Under the pieces are notes generated by a model. That model had not been told where the DNA came from. It made no database searches and was given only the letters and a program-made list of their open reading frames with translations. From NCBI GenBank assembly GCA_964426875.1, contig CAYRSB010000020.1:1-40412 (forward strand): 40,412 nucleotides of DNA, read 5' to 3'. The DNA is from Caldatribacterium sp964426875 (GTDB taxonomy: Bacteria > Atribacterota > Atribacteria > Atribacterales > Caldatribacteriaceae). The stretch's first letter is position 1. Each line of letters begins with the position of its first letter. Position numbers and translations under genes: made by a program. Positions 16,500 through 24,704 of the stretch are shown here, in pieces.

Positions 16500-16830
16500 A
16501 CCTGATCTTCTTCTCTTCTTCTCAATTCTTCCCTGCTGAGTTCTTACCTTTTCTCTTGGTGCTTCCTTGACCTGAAAAGAGACCTCCACGCACTCTCAAG
16601 GAGATCAGAAACTCTGTAAATCTCATTCCCCAAATCATCTCTTCCTTGCTGACTCCGGAAATATCCCACCGGTTTCCTGACTGTATCACCCCCCTTTTGT
16701 TCCACATGGACATGGTCGTTTTTCTTGGAGGGTCAGTTTCTCCCCCTCGCTCCTTACCGATCAAAGAGCGCCTTCAAAATTGTCCTTGTCGGGATGGTAC
16801 TTTCGGACTGGAATAGGGATGTCTTGCGGA
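16500..16830 (-). pseudogene. Decayed integrase-core (DDE) transposase remnant
   Basis: On the minus strand, in one frame with several stops, are IPIPVRKYHPDKDNFEGALF, then KKNDHVHVEQK (16726-16694), then VRKPVGYFRSQQG, LGNEIYRVSDLLES and a basic FRSRKHQEKR. This order matches the integrase-core transposases whose conserved stretch reads roughly (IPFPI..IHSDNGSEF) ... KND.AHVEQKNW..VR..VGY.RY...NFFQP..KL..K.R (family knowledge from memory). At least three stop codons and compressed spacing mean it is long dead. The purine-rich minus strand up to about 17000 may be its N-terminal half, and 16330-16490 its tail. Confidence 0.65.
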
Positions 16831-17022
16831 CTCTTTGATCCATCTCTTGAAAGCTCCCAAGGTTTCCCCCACCTCTACTACCTTACCGTCCCTTGACTCA
16901 AAAGGTTGGTGTCGATGGCAGTTATTATCAAACCCCTTGGGCATTTTTCCCTCCCAGTGATGTTTTCCCCTCAGGAGGGAGCATATCTTTCACGGACATT
17001 TTTCATTATCTAATGCGGAAAG

Positions 17023-17051
17023 TTGACAGACCATTTTCTCCTTGATATAGT
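17023..17051 (+). promoter_or_regulatory. Promoter of the glyQ-rpoD housekeeping operon
   Basis: TTGACA (17023-17028), a 17-base spacer and TATAGT (17046-17051), about 30 bases before the glyQ start codon. The short leader leaves no room for a T-box. Confidence 0.8.
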
Positions 17052-17081
17052 TAACCTCTGATGTGGTTTTGGAGGGTAAGT

Positions 17082-17975
17082 ATGTTCTTTCAAGACATCA
17101 TTCTTGTTTTGAGTAAGTACTGGCAGGGCCAGGGGTGCGTTCTTGTGCAGCCTTATGATATCGAGGTGGGAGCAGGGACGATGAACCCGGCAACGTTTTT
17201 GCGGGTTCTTGGTCCTGAACCTTGGAGAGTGGCCTACTGTGAACCATCTCGTCGTCCGGCCGACGGTCGTTATGGAGAAAATCCTAACCGCCTCTATGAA
17301 CATTACCAATTTCAGGTCATCATAAAACCTTCCCCTGATAACATTCAGGATCTCTACCTTGAGAGTCTCTATGCCCTTGGTATTGACCCCAAGGAACATG
17401 ACATCCGTTTTGTGGAAGATAACTGGGAATCGCCGACTCTGGGAGCCTGGGGCTTAGGCTGGGAAGTGTGGCTTGATGGGATGGAAATCACCCAGTTCAC
17501 CTATTTCCAGCAGGCGGGTGGGATAGACTTAAAGCCGATTTCGGTAGAGATCACCTATGGTCTTGAGCGCATCGCTATGTATCTTCAGGAGAAGGAAAAC
17601 GTCTTTGAAGTCCAGTGGAACGAGTACCTCACCTATGGTGATATCCGCTTGGCAGAGGAAAGAGAGCACTCTATTTACAGTTTTGAAGCAAGTGATCTTT
17701 CCACCCTCTTTGCTCTTTTCGAGCTCTATGAAAAGGAGGCCGGAAGGCTTTTGGAGAGAGGACTCGTTCTTCCTGCTTATGATTACATTCTCAAGTGTTC
17801 TCATACCTTTAACCTTCTTGATGCTCGAGGCGGCATAAGCGTTCTTGAGAGGAGTCAGTACATGGGAAGGATAAGGCAGTTGGCCAACCGCTGTGCGCAG
17901 CTCTATCTCAAACAGAGAGAAGCTTTGGGATTCCCTTGGTGCGAGAAAGCGATGGTGACGGCGCTTAGTGGATAG
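17082..17975 (+). CDS. glyQ: Glycine--tRNA ligase alpha subunit
   Basis: Catalytic subunit of the bacterial alpha2beta2 glycyl-tRNA synthetase; activates glycine with ATP. Start at ATG 17082 behind GGAGGG (17071-17076). 297 residues, the normal length. Family blocks: WQGQGCVLVQPYD, GAGTMNPATFLRVLGPEPW, YVEPSRRP-like YCEPSRRPADGRYGENPNRL, VEDNWESPTLGAWGLGWEVW (class II motif 2 region) and TYGLERIAMYLQ (motif 3). The stop overlaps the glyS start by eight bases. Confidence 0.98.
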   Translation: MFFQDIILVLSKYWQGQGCVLVQPYDIEVGAGTMNPATFLRVLGPEPWRVAYCEPSRRPADGRYGENPNRLYEHYQFQVIIKPSPDNIQDLYLESLYALGIDPKEHDIRFVEDNWESPTLGAWGLGWEVWLDGMEITQFTYFQQAGGIDLKPISVEITYGLERIAMYLQEKENVFEVQWNEYLTYGDIRLAEEREHSIYSFEASDLSTLFALFELYEKEAGRLLERGLVLPAYDYILKCSHTFNLLDARGGISVLERSQYMGRIRQLANRCAQLYLKQREALGFPWCEKAMVTALSG

Positions 17976-20070
17976 AAAGGACTTTCTTCTTGAAATCGGC
18001 GTTGAAGAGCTTCCCACAAGCCTTGTTCGGGAGATCTTTTCAGAGGTAGAAGAAAAGTTCCGTCAAGCCCTTTCTAAGTTTCGCATTCCTTACGAGGAAT
18101 TTGAGGTCCTGGGTACTCCAAGGCGTATTGCCGTGTATGTCCGCGGAATGGGTTTGCGCCAGGAACCGGTGGTGTATGAGATTAAAGGCCCGGCCAAAAA
18201 GGTGAGTGTGGCCGAAGACGGCTCTTTTCTTCCTCCGGTCTTGGCCTTTGCCCGAGCTCAGGATATACCGCTTGAAAATCTCTTTGTGCGAGAAACAGAA
18301 CGGGGAACGTACATTTTTGGCCGAAAGTTTGAAGAGGGAAGATTGACCAAGGATATTCTCCCGGAGGCGCTCTCGCACTTTATCCATTCTCTTGAATTTT
18401 CCCGTTCCATGCTCTGGGGAGAAGGAGATTTTCGTTTTGTTCGCCCCATTCGCTGGATCGTGGCCCTTTTGGGAGAGGAAGAAATTCCCTTTGTCTGTGC
18501 CAAAGTGCAAGCTTCTCGCCGGAGCTTTGGGCACCGTTTTCTTGCTCCGTCTCCTATAGTCTTGTCTCAAGCCTCCGAGTATGAAGGAGTTCTCGAGAGG
18601 AGCAAGGTTATTGTGGACCCCCGAAAGCGGCGTGCCCGCATCATAGAAAAGCTCGATGCCTGTGCTCAGAAAATTGGTGCCCACTGGTTACGAGACGAGG
18701 AGCTCCTTGAAGAAGTGAGTTTCCTTGTGGAGTATCCGGAAGTGATAGCAGGTCGATTTGACGAGAAGTATCTTGCTCTTCCCCCTCGTCTCCTCATCAC
18801 AGTCATGAAGCACCATCAGCGGTACTTTGCCTGCTGCGATGATGGCGGTAATCTTCACCCCTTTTTCTTCGTAGTTTTGAACTGTCACACCGATGGGGTG
18901 GAAAAGATCGTTCGGGGCAATGAGCGGGTTCTCCGGGCACGTCTTGAGGATGCCCTCTTTTTCTTTGAGGAGGATAAAAAGGTACAACTCTCCGATTGGA
19001 TAAAAAGCTTAAAAGGCGTGATTTTCCAGGAAGACTTAGGGAGTATGTATGAGAAGACGGAACGCCTTATGGAGCTTGTAACCTACCTCGGAGAAGTTCT
19101 TAGATTCGGCGAATCAGAGGTTGCTTTGGCCCGCAGGGCGGCCTTCCTTTCTAAGGCAGACCTTGTGTCTTCAATGGTGCGGGAATTTCCAGAGCTCCAA
19201 GGTTACATGGGAAGAGTGTACGCTTCCCTGGCGGGGGAGGAGGAAGAAGTAGCTTTGGCTATTGAAGAGAGCTACCTTCCTTCCCCAGATGGTCGATTCC
19301 CCGAAACGGTCTCCGGAAGCATACTCTCTTTGGTCGATAAAATGGATACCATCGTTTCGAGCTTCTCCTTGGGAAGGATTCCTACCGGATCTTTCGATCC
19401 CCTGGGTCTGCGTCGTCTTGGGCAGGGCATTGTCGATATCCTTCTTGCCCGGAGATGGTACTGTCCTCTTTCTCCCTGGATTGCAGTCAATCTCTCTGCT
19501 CTTGCGCGACAGGGCTTTGTTTCCAGAATTCCCAATGTGGAGGAAGAAGTCCGGCGTTTCCTCTTCCAGCGGCTGCGTTCTCAGCTTCTGGAAGGAGGAA
19601 AGCACTATTCAGTGATCAATGCCGTTTTTGCCACACCGGTCGATGATCTTTGTGAAGCTTTTGAGAGGATAGAATTTTTCGACGAGCTCCTCAAAAAAGA
19701 GACGGGTGTGCTCGAGGAAGTGGTCACAGGATTTGTGAGGGCGTATAATATCTCCCGGGGGTTTTCTCCTATAGAGGTTGAGGAGTCCTTGCTTGTTGCC
19801 GAGGCTGAGAAGAGCCTCTATCGGGCTTTGGAGGAGATGGAAGGAGAGTTTAGGAGTGCTCTTTCTCGAGGAGAATATCGAAAGGCGACGGAGATGTTTC
19901 GGACTCTTCTTCCCCTTTTGCGAAGGTTCTTTGACGAGGTTTTGGTCATGTGTGAAGACGAAGCCTTGCGGGCAAATCGCCTGGCGCTTATGCAGAGGGT
20001 GGTACGTCTTTGGACAGATTTTGCCGACCTCTCGTATGTGGTGATAGAGGAGGGTGTGCAGGGTGTCTGA
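17968..20070 (+). CDS. glyS: Glycine--tRNA ligase beta subunit
   Basis: tRNA-binding partner of GlyQ. GTG start at 17968 (DFLLEIGVEELPTSLV right after the start is the classic N-terminus). 700 residues, as usual. It includes GHRFLAP, the HD-like region with LITVMKHHQRYF and VRGNERVLRARLEDALFFFE, and FVRAYNISRGF near the C-terminal anticodon-binding region. It overlaps glyQ upstream and the PPDK regulator gene downstream by eight bases each. Confidence 0.98.
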   Translation: MDRKDFLLEIGVEELPTSLVREIFSEVEEKFRQALSKFRIPYEEFEVLGTPRRIAVYVRGMGLRQEPVVYEIKGPAKKVSVAEDGSFLPPVLAFARAQDIPLENLFVRETERGTYIFGRKFEEGRLTKDILPEALSHFIHSLEFSRSMLWGEGDFRFVRPIRWIVALLGEEEIPFVCAKVQASRRSFGHRFLAPSPIVLSQASEYEGVLERSKVIVDPRKRRARIIEKLDACAQKIGAHWLRDEELLEEVSFLVEYPEVIAGRFDEKYLALPPRLLITVMKHHQRYFACCDDGGNLHPFFFVVLNCHTDGVEKIVRGNERVLRARLEDALFFFEEDKKVQLSDWIKSLKGVIFQEDLGSMYEKTERLMELVTYLGEVLRFGESEVALARRAAFLSKADLVSSMVREFPELQGYMGRVYASLAGEEEEVALAIEESYLPSPDGRFPETVSGSILSLVDKMDTIVSSFSLGRIPTGSFDPLGLRRLGQGIVDILLARRWYCPLSPWIAVNLSALARQGFVSRIPNVEEEVRRFLFQRLRSQLLEGGKHYSVINAVFATPVDDLCEAFERIEFFDELLKKETGVLEEVVTGFVRAYNISRGFSPIEVEESLLVAEAEKSLYRALEEMEGEFRSALSRGEYRKATEMFRTLLPLLRRFFDEVLVMCEDEALRANRLALMQRVVRLWTDFADLSYVVIEEGVQGV

Positions 20071-20926
20071 GTTTGAAGATTATGAGACGAGCTATGCCAG
20101 TGATGACTTCAATATCTTTGTCATCTCCGATGGAACTGGGAAAACGGCTTTTTCGGTCGTTCGGGCAGCCCTCTTACAGTTTGAGCTCCCCCGAGTGAAT
20201 GTCCTGCGATTCACCCACTTGCGGAGTGAGGAAGAGATCTACAACATCATGGACATGGTTCGGATCCACAAGGATATTGTGGTGTACACAGTGGTGAACG
20301 AACGTCTGGCGCAAATTTTGCGAGCCGAAGCAGCCCATCGAAGCGTCATCGCCCTCGATGTTCTTGGCCCGGTAGTGGAAGCTTTGCGAAAAGTGAGCTC
20401 ACGAAAGCCTCGGGGAATTTCTGGAATCCTTCAACGGGAAGAGGATATGACCGATCGCCTCGAAGCCATTGAGTACGCTATGGAAAAGAGTACGGGATTC
20501 AGCGTCATGAATCTCGATCAAGCCGACGTTATCCTTCTTACTGTCTGGTATCCCCATCGGGATGAATGTATTCTGCGACTGGCAGAAAAGGGCATAAAAT
20601 GCGGCTATGTTATGCTCGACCCGAATTTGCCGCTCCCGGTAAACTTTGAGGAGGTGGTAGGGGGAAGCACAAGGAGTCTCGTTGTGGGTATCGATATGGA
20701 CCCTCAGTATCTCAGCGAGCTTCGAGCAGAGCGAATCAAAGCGCTGGGACTTTACTGCCTCGAAGAGAAGTCGCATCCCGAGAGGGTACAAAAAGAGCTT
20801 CATTTTGCTCGCGGAATTTATGAACGCCTTCACTGTTTGGTGATTGATATCACCCATCTTTCCATCCATGACGTGGTGGAAAAGATTTTAGAACAAATCA
20901 AAAAGAAAAGGGAGGAACAGGCATGA
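20063..20926 (+). CDS. Divergent pyruvate phosphate dikinase regulatory protein (DUF299), P-loop missing
   Basis: Members of this family are bifunctional kinase/pyrophosphorylases that switch PPDK off and on by acting on the Thr next to its catalytic His. GTG 20063 is preceded by GAGGAGG at nine bases; 287 residues. The family signature FVISDGTGKTA is at residues ~19-29, ALDVLGP at ~98, RLEAIEYAM at ~132, and GIDMDPQYLSELRAERIKAL at the end of the C-terminal domain. Unusually, where the family has a P-loop of the form GVSRTxKTP after a hydrophobic strand, residues ~156-168 read DVILLTVWYPHRDEC. The alignment resumes with LRLAEKGIKCGYVMLDP. Its gene abuts ppdK (ATGA overlap), so the partner is clear, but the usual ADP-dependent chemistry must be altered or lost. 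Confidence 0.85.
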   Translation: MSEFEDYETSYASDDFNIFVISDGTGKTAFSVVRAALLQFELPRVNVLRFTHLRSEEEIYNIMDMVRIHKDIVVYTVVNERLAQILRAEAAHRSVIALDVLGPVVEALRKVSSRKPRGISGILQREEDMTDRLEAIEYAMEKSTGFSVMNLDQADVILLTVWYPHRDECILRLAEKGIKCGYVMLDPNLPLPVNFEEVVGGSTRSLVVGIDMDPQYLSELRAERIKALGLYCLEEKSHPERVQKELHFARGIYERLHCLVIDITHLSIHDVVEKILEQIKKKREEQA

Positions 20927-23586
20927 AGAAGTACGTGTACTTCTTTGGCGAAGGAAGCGCTTCTATGAAGTTGCTTTTAGGAGGGAAGGGAGCCAACCTT
21001 GCGGAAATGACCCGCATCGGTCTTCCTGTACCTCCGGGATTTACTATCTCTACTGAAGCGTGTGCTCACTTTTATAAAAATGACCAGAGCTGGCCTGAGG
21101 GGCTTGAAGAAGAGGTGAAGAAGAACCTGAAAGCCCTGGAGGAGAAAACGGGCAAGAAGTTCGGCGACCCCAACAATCCTCTTTTGGTTTCGGTTCGCTC
21201 CGGAGCTCCAGCATCAATGCCCGGCATGATGGACACCATCCTAAACCTGGGGCTTAACGATGAAGTGATGAAAGGCCTTATTCACCTCACTGCGAATGAG
21301 CGCTTTGCCTACGACTGTTATCGTCGATTCATCCAGATGTTTGGGAACGTGGTCATGGGAGTTGACCACTCCAAATTTGAAGCCATTCTCGATGAAGTAA
21401 AAGAGGAAGTGGGTGCGAAACTCGATACCGATCTCGATGCTGAGGCTTTGAAGAAAATCATTGAAAAGTACAAGAGGCTCTACAAAGAGAGTACCGGTGA
21501 GGACTTCCCCCAGGAGCCTTGGGAGCAACTCCGTAGGGCCATTAATGCTGTCTTTCTCTCCTGGAACAACAAGCGGGCCATTACCTACCGAAAGATCCAC
21601 AACATCCCCGAAGACTGGGGAACAGCAGTTAACGTCCAGATGATGGTCTTTGGAAACATGGGTTTTGACTCTGGAACCGGCGTGGGCTTCACGCGCAATC
21701 CCTCGACTGGTGTCAAGGAGTACTACGGTGAGTACCTCTTGAATGCTCAGGGAGAGGATGTTGTAGCCGGCATTCGTACTCCCAAGCCTATTATCGAGAT
21801 GGAGAAGGAACTTCCTCAAGTCTTTGAAGAACTCAAAAGGGTTTACGAGATTCTCGAGAAGCACTATAAAGATATGCAGGACTTTGAGTTCACCATAGAG
21901 CGCGGCAAACTCTATCTTCTCCAGACTCGTACCGGCAAGCGTACTGCTCAAGCGGCCATAAAGATTGCTGTGGATATGGTGCGGGAAGGGCTCATCGATG
22001 AAAAGACGGCAGTGAAGAGGGTTGAGCCTAATCAGATCAACCAGCTCCTCCATCCGCAAATCGACCGCAGTCAACCCCTTAAGGTTTTGGCCAAGGGGTT
22101 GCCTGCTTCGCCCGGTGCAGCTTCCGGTAAGGTGGTCTTTGATGCCGATGAGGCAGAGAAACACGGCAATGCTGGGGAAAGAGTCATTCTGGTTCGTCCC
22201 GAGACCACTCCCGATGATATCCATGGGGTTGTGGCGGCTCAGGGAGTTCTAACCAGCCGTGGAGGGATGACGAGCCACGCTGCCGTTGTTGCCCGGGGTA
22301 TGGGTAAACCCTGTGTGGCTGGATGCGAAGCCATAAAGATCGACCTTGACCGACGGGAATTCACTGTCAATAGTGTCACCGTTAGAGAGGGTGACTACAT
22401 CACCATTGATGGAAGCACCGGTGAGGTTATCCTGGGGCAGGTGAGGACCATTCCACCACAGCTCTCTGAAGAGTTCAGACACCTCCTCTCTTGGGCGGAT
22501 AAATTCCGTAAACTCGGTGTACGAGCCAATGCCGATACCCCAGTGGATGCCAAGAAGGCTCTGGAGTTTGGCGCTGAGGGTATCGGTCTTTGCCGAACGG
22601 AGCACATGTTCATGGCCCCGGACCGTCTCCCCTGGGTTCAGAAGATGATCATGGCCCAGACTTTGGAAGAGCGCAAGGAAGCCCTGGCACACATCGAGCC
22701 CATGCAGAAAGGTGACTTCAAGGAGATCTTCCGTATCATGGAAGGAAAACCGGTTACCATTCGACTCATCGATCCACCACTTCATGAATTCTTGCCCAAG
22801 CTCGAGGACCTTCTGGTGGAGGTGACCACGTTGCGGACCAAGGGTGTTACTGGTCCCGAGCTTGAGGAGAAGGAGAAACTCCTCAAGATTGTGCGCAATC
22901 TCCACGAGGCTAACCCCATGATGGGTCTTCGGGGGTGTCGTCTGGGTATCCTGTATCCCGAGATCGTGGAAATGCAGGTGCGGGCCATTATTGAGGCAGC
23001 CTGTGAGCTCACTAAAGAGGATGTCAAAGTTATTCCGGAAATCATGATTCCTCTTGTGGGTCACAAAAACGAGATTAAACTCCTCAAGGAGAAGCTCGAC
23101 GAGGTGGCTCAAAGGGTTATACAAGAACAGGGTGTGTCCATCAATTACAGTTTTGGAACAATGATCGAGGTCCCGCGAGCAGCTTTGGTGGCTGACCAGA
23201 TTGCCGAATATGCCGAGTTTTTCTCTTTCGGGACGAATGACCTCACCCAGATGACCTTCGGGTACAGCCGGGACGATGCTGAGGGTAAGTTCCTCTTCTT
23301 TTACGAGGAAAACGGCATCTTGCCTGAGGATCCTTTCCAGGTTCTCGACCAGGAAGGTGTGGGGCAGCTCATGCAGATGGGGGTGGAGAGAGGTCGCAAG
23401 ACTCGTCCCAACTTGAAATGCGGTATCTGCGGCGAGCACGGTGGGGAACCGAAATCCGTGGTCTTCTGCCACAAGGTTGGATTGAACTATGTGAGCTGTT
23501 CACCTTTCCGAGTGCCTATTGCCCGACTTGCTGCAGCCCACGCCGCTCTGGAAGACGTGGAAAAGGAAGCCAAGTTCAATCTGTGA
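20923..23586 (+). CDS. ppdK: Pyruvate, phosphate dikinase
   Basis: Interconverts pyruvate + ATP + Pi with PEP + AMP + PPi. 887 residues, full length. N-terminal ATP-grasp: LLGGKGANLAEM, SVRSGAPASMPGMMDTILN. Central phosphohistidine domain: GGMTSHAAVVARGMGKP with catalytic His452 and the regulatory Thr450. C-terminal PEP-binding barrel: EGIGLCRTEHMF, MMGLRGCRLG, SFGTNDLTQMTFGYSRDD, CGICGEHGG. The start ATG overlaps the regulator's stop. In a PPi-using organism it may run in the glycolytic direction, which would fit the membrane pyrophosphatase three genes on; that is inference. Confidence 0.98.
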   Translation: MKKYVYFFGEGSASMKLLLGGKGANLAEMTRIGLPVPPGFTISTEACAHFYKNDQSWPEGLEEEVKKNLKALEEKTGKKFGDPNNPLLVSVRSGAPASMPGMMDTILNLGLNDEVMKGLIHLTANERFAYDCYRRFIQMFGNVVMGVDHSKFEAILDEVKEEVGAKLDTDLDAEALKKIIEKYKRLYKESTGEDFPQEPWEQLRRAINAVFLSWNNKRAITYRKIHNIPEDWGTAVNVQMMVFGNMGFDSGTGVGFTRNPSTGVKEYYGEYLLNAQGEDVVAGIRTPKPIIEMEKELPQVFEELKRVYEILEKHYKDMQDFEFTIERGKLYLLQTRTGKRTAQAAIKIAVDMVREGLIDEKTAVKRVEPNQINQLLHPQIDRSQPLKVLAKGLPASPGAASGKVVFDADEAEKHGNAGERVILVRPETTPDDIHGVVAAQGVLTSRGGMTSHAAVVARGMGKPCVAGCEAIKIDLDRREFTVNSVTVREGDYITIDGSTGEVILGQVRTIPPQLSEEFRHLLSWADKFRKLGVRANADTPVDAKKALEFGAEGIGLCRTEHMFMAPDRLPWVQKMIMAQTLEERKEALAHIEPMQKGDFKEIFRIMEGKPVTIRLIDPPLHEFLPKLEDLLVEVTTLRTKGVTGPELEEKEKLLKIVRNLHEANPMMGLRGCRLGILYPEIVEMQVRAIIEAACELTKEDVKVIPEIMIPLVGHKNEIKLLKEKLDEVAQRVIQEQGVSINYSFGTMIEVPRAALVADQIAEYAEFFSFGTNDLTQMTFGYSRDDAEGKFLFFYEENGILPEDPFQVLDQEGVGQLMQMGVERGRKTRPNLKCGICGEHGGEPKSVVFCHKVGLNYVSCSPFRVPIARLAAAHAALEDVEKEAKFNL

Positions 23587-23592
23587 GAGGAA

Positions 23593-23613
23593 CAGGCGGG
23601 AACCACCCGCCTG
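23593..23613 (+). terminator. Hairpin between ppdK and dgt
   Basis: CAGGCGGG (23593-23600) and CCCGCCTG (23606-23613) make an 8-bp GC-rich stem with loop AACCA, seven bases after the ppdK stop. No T-run follows, so it is more likely a message-stabilising or partial-termination element than a full stop. Confidence 0.4.
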
Positions 23614-23624
23614 CCTTGAGGTTT

Positions 23625-24689
23625 ATGGTGGATATACAGAGCATTAAACATTTTTGGGAAGAAAAGGAGAGAGAACTTCTCTCTCCTTTTGCTACATTGA
23701 GCACGAAGAGCCGGGGAAGAGCGAAGGCGGAGGAGGAGTGTGAGTTACGGACCTGCTTTCAGCGGGACCGGGACCGCATTCTCCACAGTAAGTCCTTCCG
23801 CCGCCTGAAACACAAAAGCCAGGTCTTTCTGAGTCCTGAGGGAGATCACTACAGAACTCGTCTCACGCATACTCTGGAGGTGGCGCAGATTGCCCGAACT
23901 ATCGCACGAGCACTGCGCCTCAATGAAGATTTGGTCGAGGCCATAAGTCTTGGGCATGACTTGGGACATACCCCTTTTGGACACGCTGGCGAAGAGGCAT
24001 TGAATGAAGTACATCCTGGGGGGTTCAAGCACAACGAACAGAGCCTCCGGGTAGTGGATTTTTTGGAGCGGGATGGAGAGGGGTTGAACCTCACCTTTGA
24101 GGTGAGAGATGGCATTGTGAAGCACTCTAAAACCCGCCTCATGGACTTTGCAGCTTTTTCGCTTGATCTTCCTGCCACTTTGGAGGGACAGGTAGTGCGT
24201 TGGGCAGACATCGTAGCCTATGTGAACCATGATATCGATGACGCCCTGCGGGCTCGAGTCATCCGCCCTGAGGAACTTCCTCAAAGAGCCATTGCTCTTC
24301 TTGGGAAAACTCACAGAGAGCGCATCAACACCATGGTTCGAGACATTATCCTTGAGAGCTTTGATTGTCCCGGAATTCGCATGAGTGAACCGGTAAAGGA
24401 AGCCACCGAAACCCTTCGCAACTTTCTCTTTGAGCGGGTGTACTTTGGTCCGGAGCAGTGGGAAGAGCGGGAGAAAGCCAAACGACTGGTGGAGCGTCTC
24501 TATGAATTCTTTCTCGTCCATCCTGAAATCCTTGAGAAAGAATATGCCCCTGCCCAGGGACGCAGAGAGGATCTGGGAATTGTCATTTGTGACTTTATTT
24601 CTGGCATGACGGATCGCTATGCCCTGTACATGTATCGGAAGTACTTTATTCCCTCTTCGTGGCCGCAAGAGGGATGGAAAATCCATTGA
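23625..24689 (+). CDS. dgt: HD-domain dNTP triphosphohydrolase (dGTPase family)
   Basis: Removes triphosphate from dNTPs, especially dGTP. ATG 23625 with GAGG seven bases upstream; 354 residues, a short-form bacterial dGTPase-like protein. N-terminal block RDRDRILHSKSFRRLKHKSQV, then TRLTHTLEVAQIART, SLGHDLGHTPFGHAGE (HD metal ligands), GGFKHNEQSLRV and WADIVAYVNHDIDDALR (distal Asp). The longer frame reaching back into ppdK is not real. Dgt next to dnaG-rpoD is a common bacterial arrangement; here hppA sits between them. Confidence 0.95.
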   Translation: MVDIQSIKHFWEEKERELLSPFATLSTKSRGRAKAEEECELRTCFQRDRDRILHSKSFRRLKHKSQVFLSPEGDHYRTRLTHTLEVAQIARTIARALRLNEDLVEAISLGHDLGHTPFGHAGEEALNEVHPGGFKHNEQSLRVVDFLERDGEGLNLTFEVRDGIVKHSKTRLMDFAAFSLDLPATLEGQVVRWADIVAYVNHDIDDALRARVIRPEELPQRAIALLGKTHRERINTMVRDIILESFDCPGIRMSEPVKEATETLRNFLFERVYFGPEQWEEREKAKRLVERLYEFFLVHPEILEKEYAPAQGRREDLGIVICDFISGMTDRYALYMYRKYFIPSSWPQEGWKIH

Positions 24690-24704
24690 GGGAGGTGTCA
24701 CACG

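Noticed and set aside
17000..17081. T-box leader before glyQ
   Set aside because: The promoter at 17023-17051 leaves only about 25-30 bases of leader.
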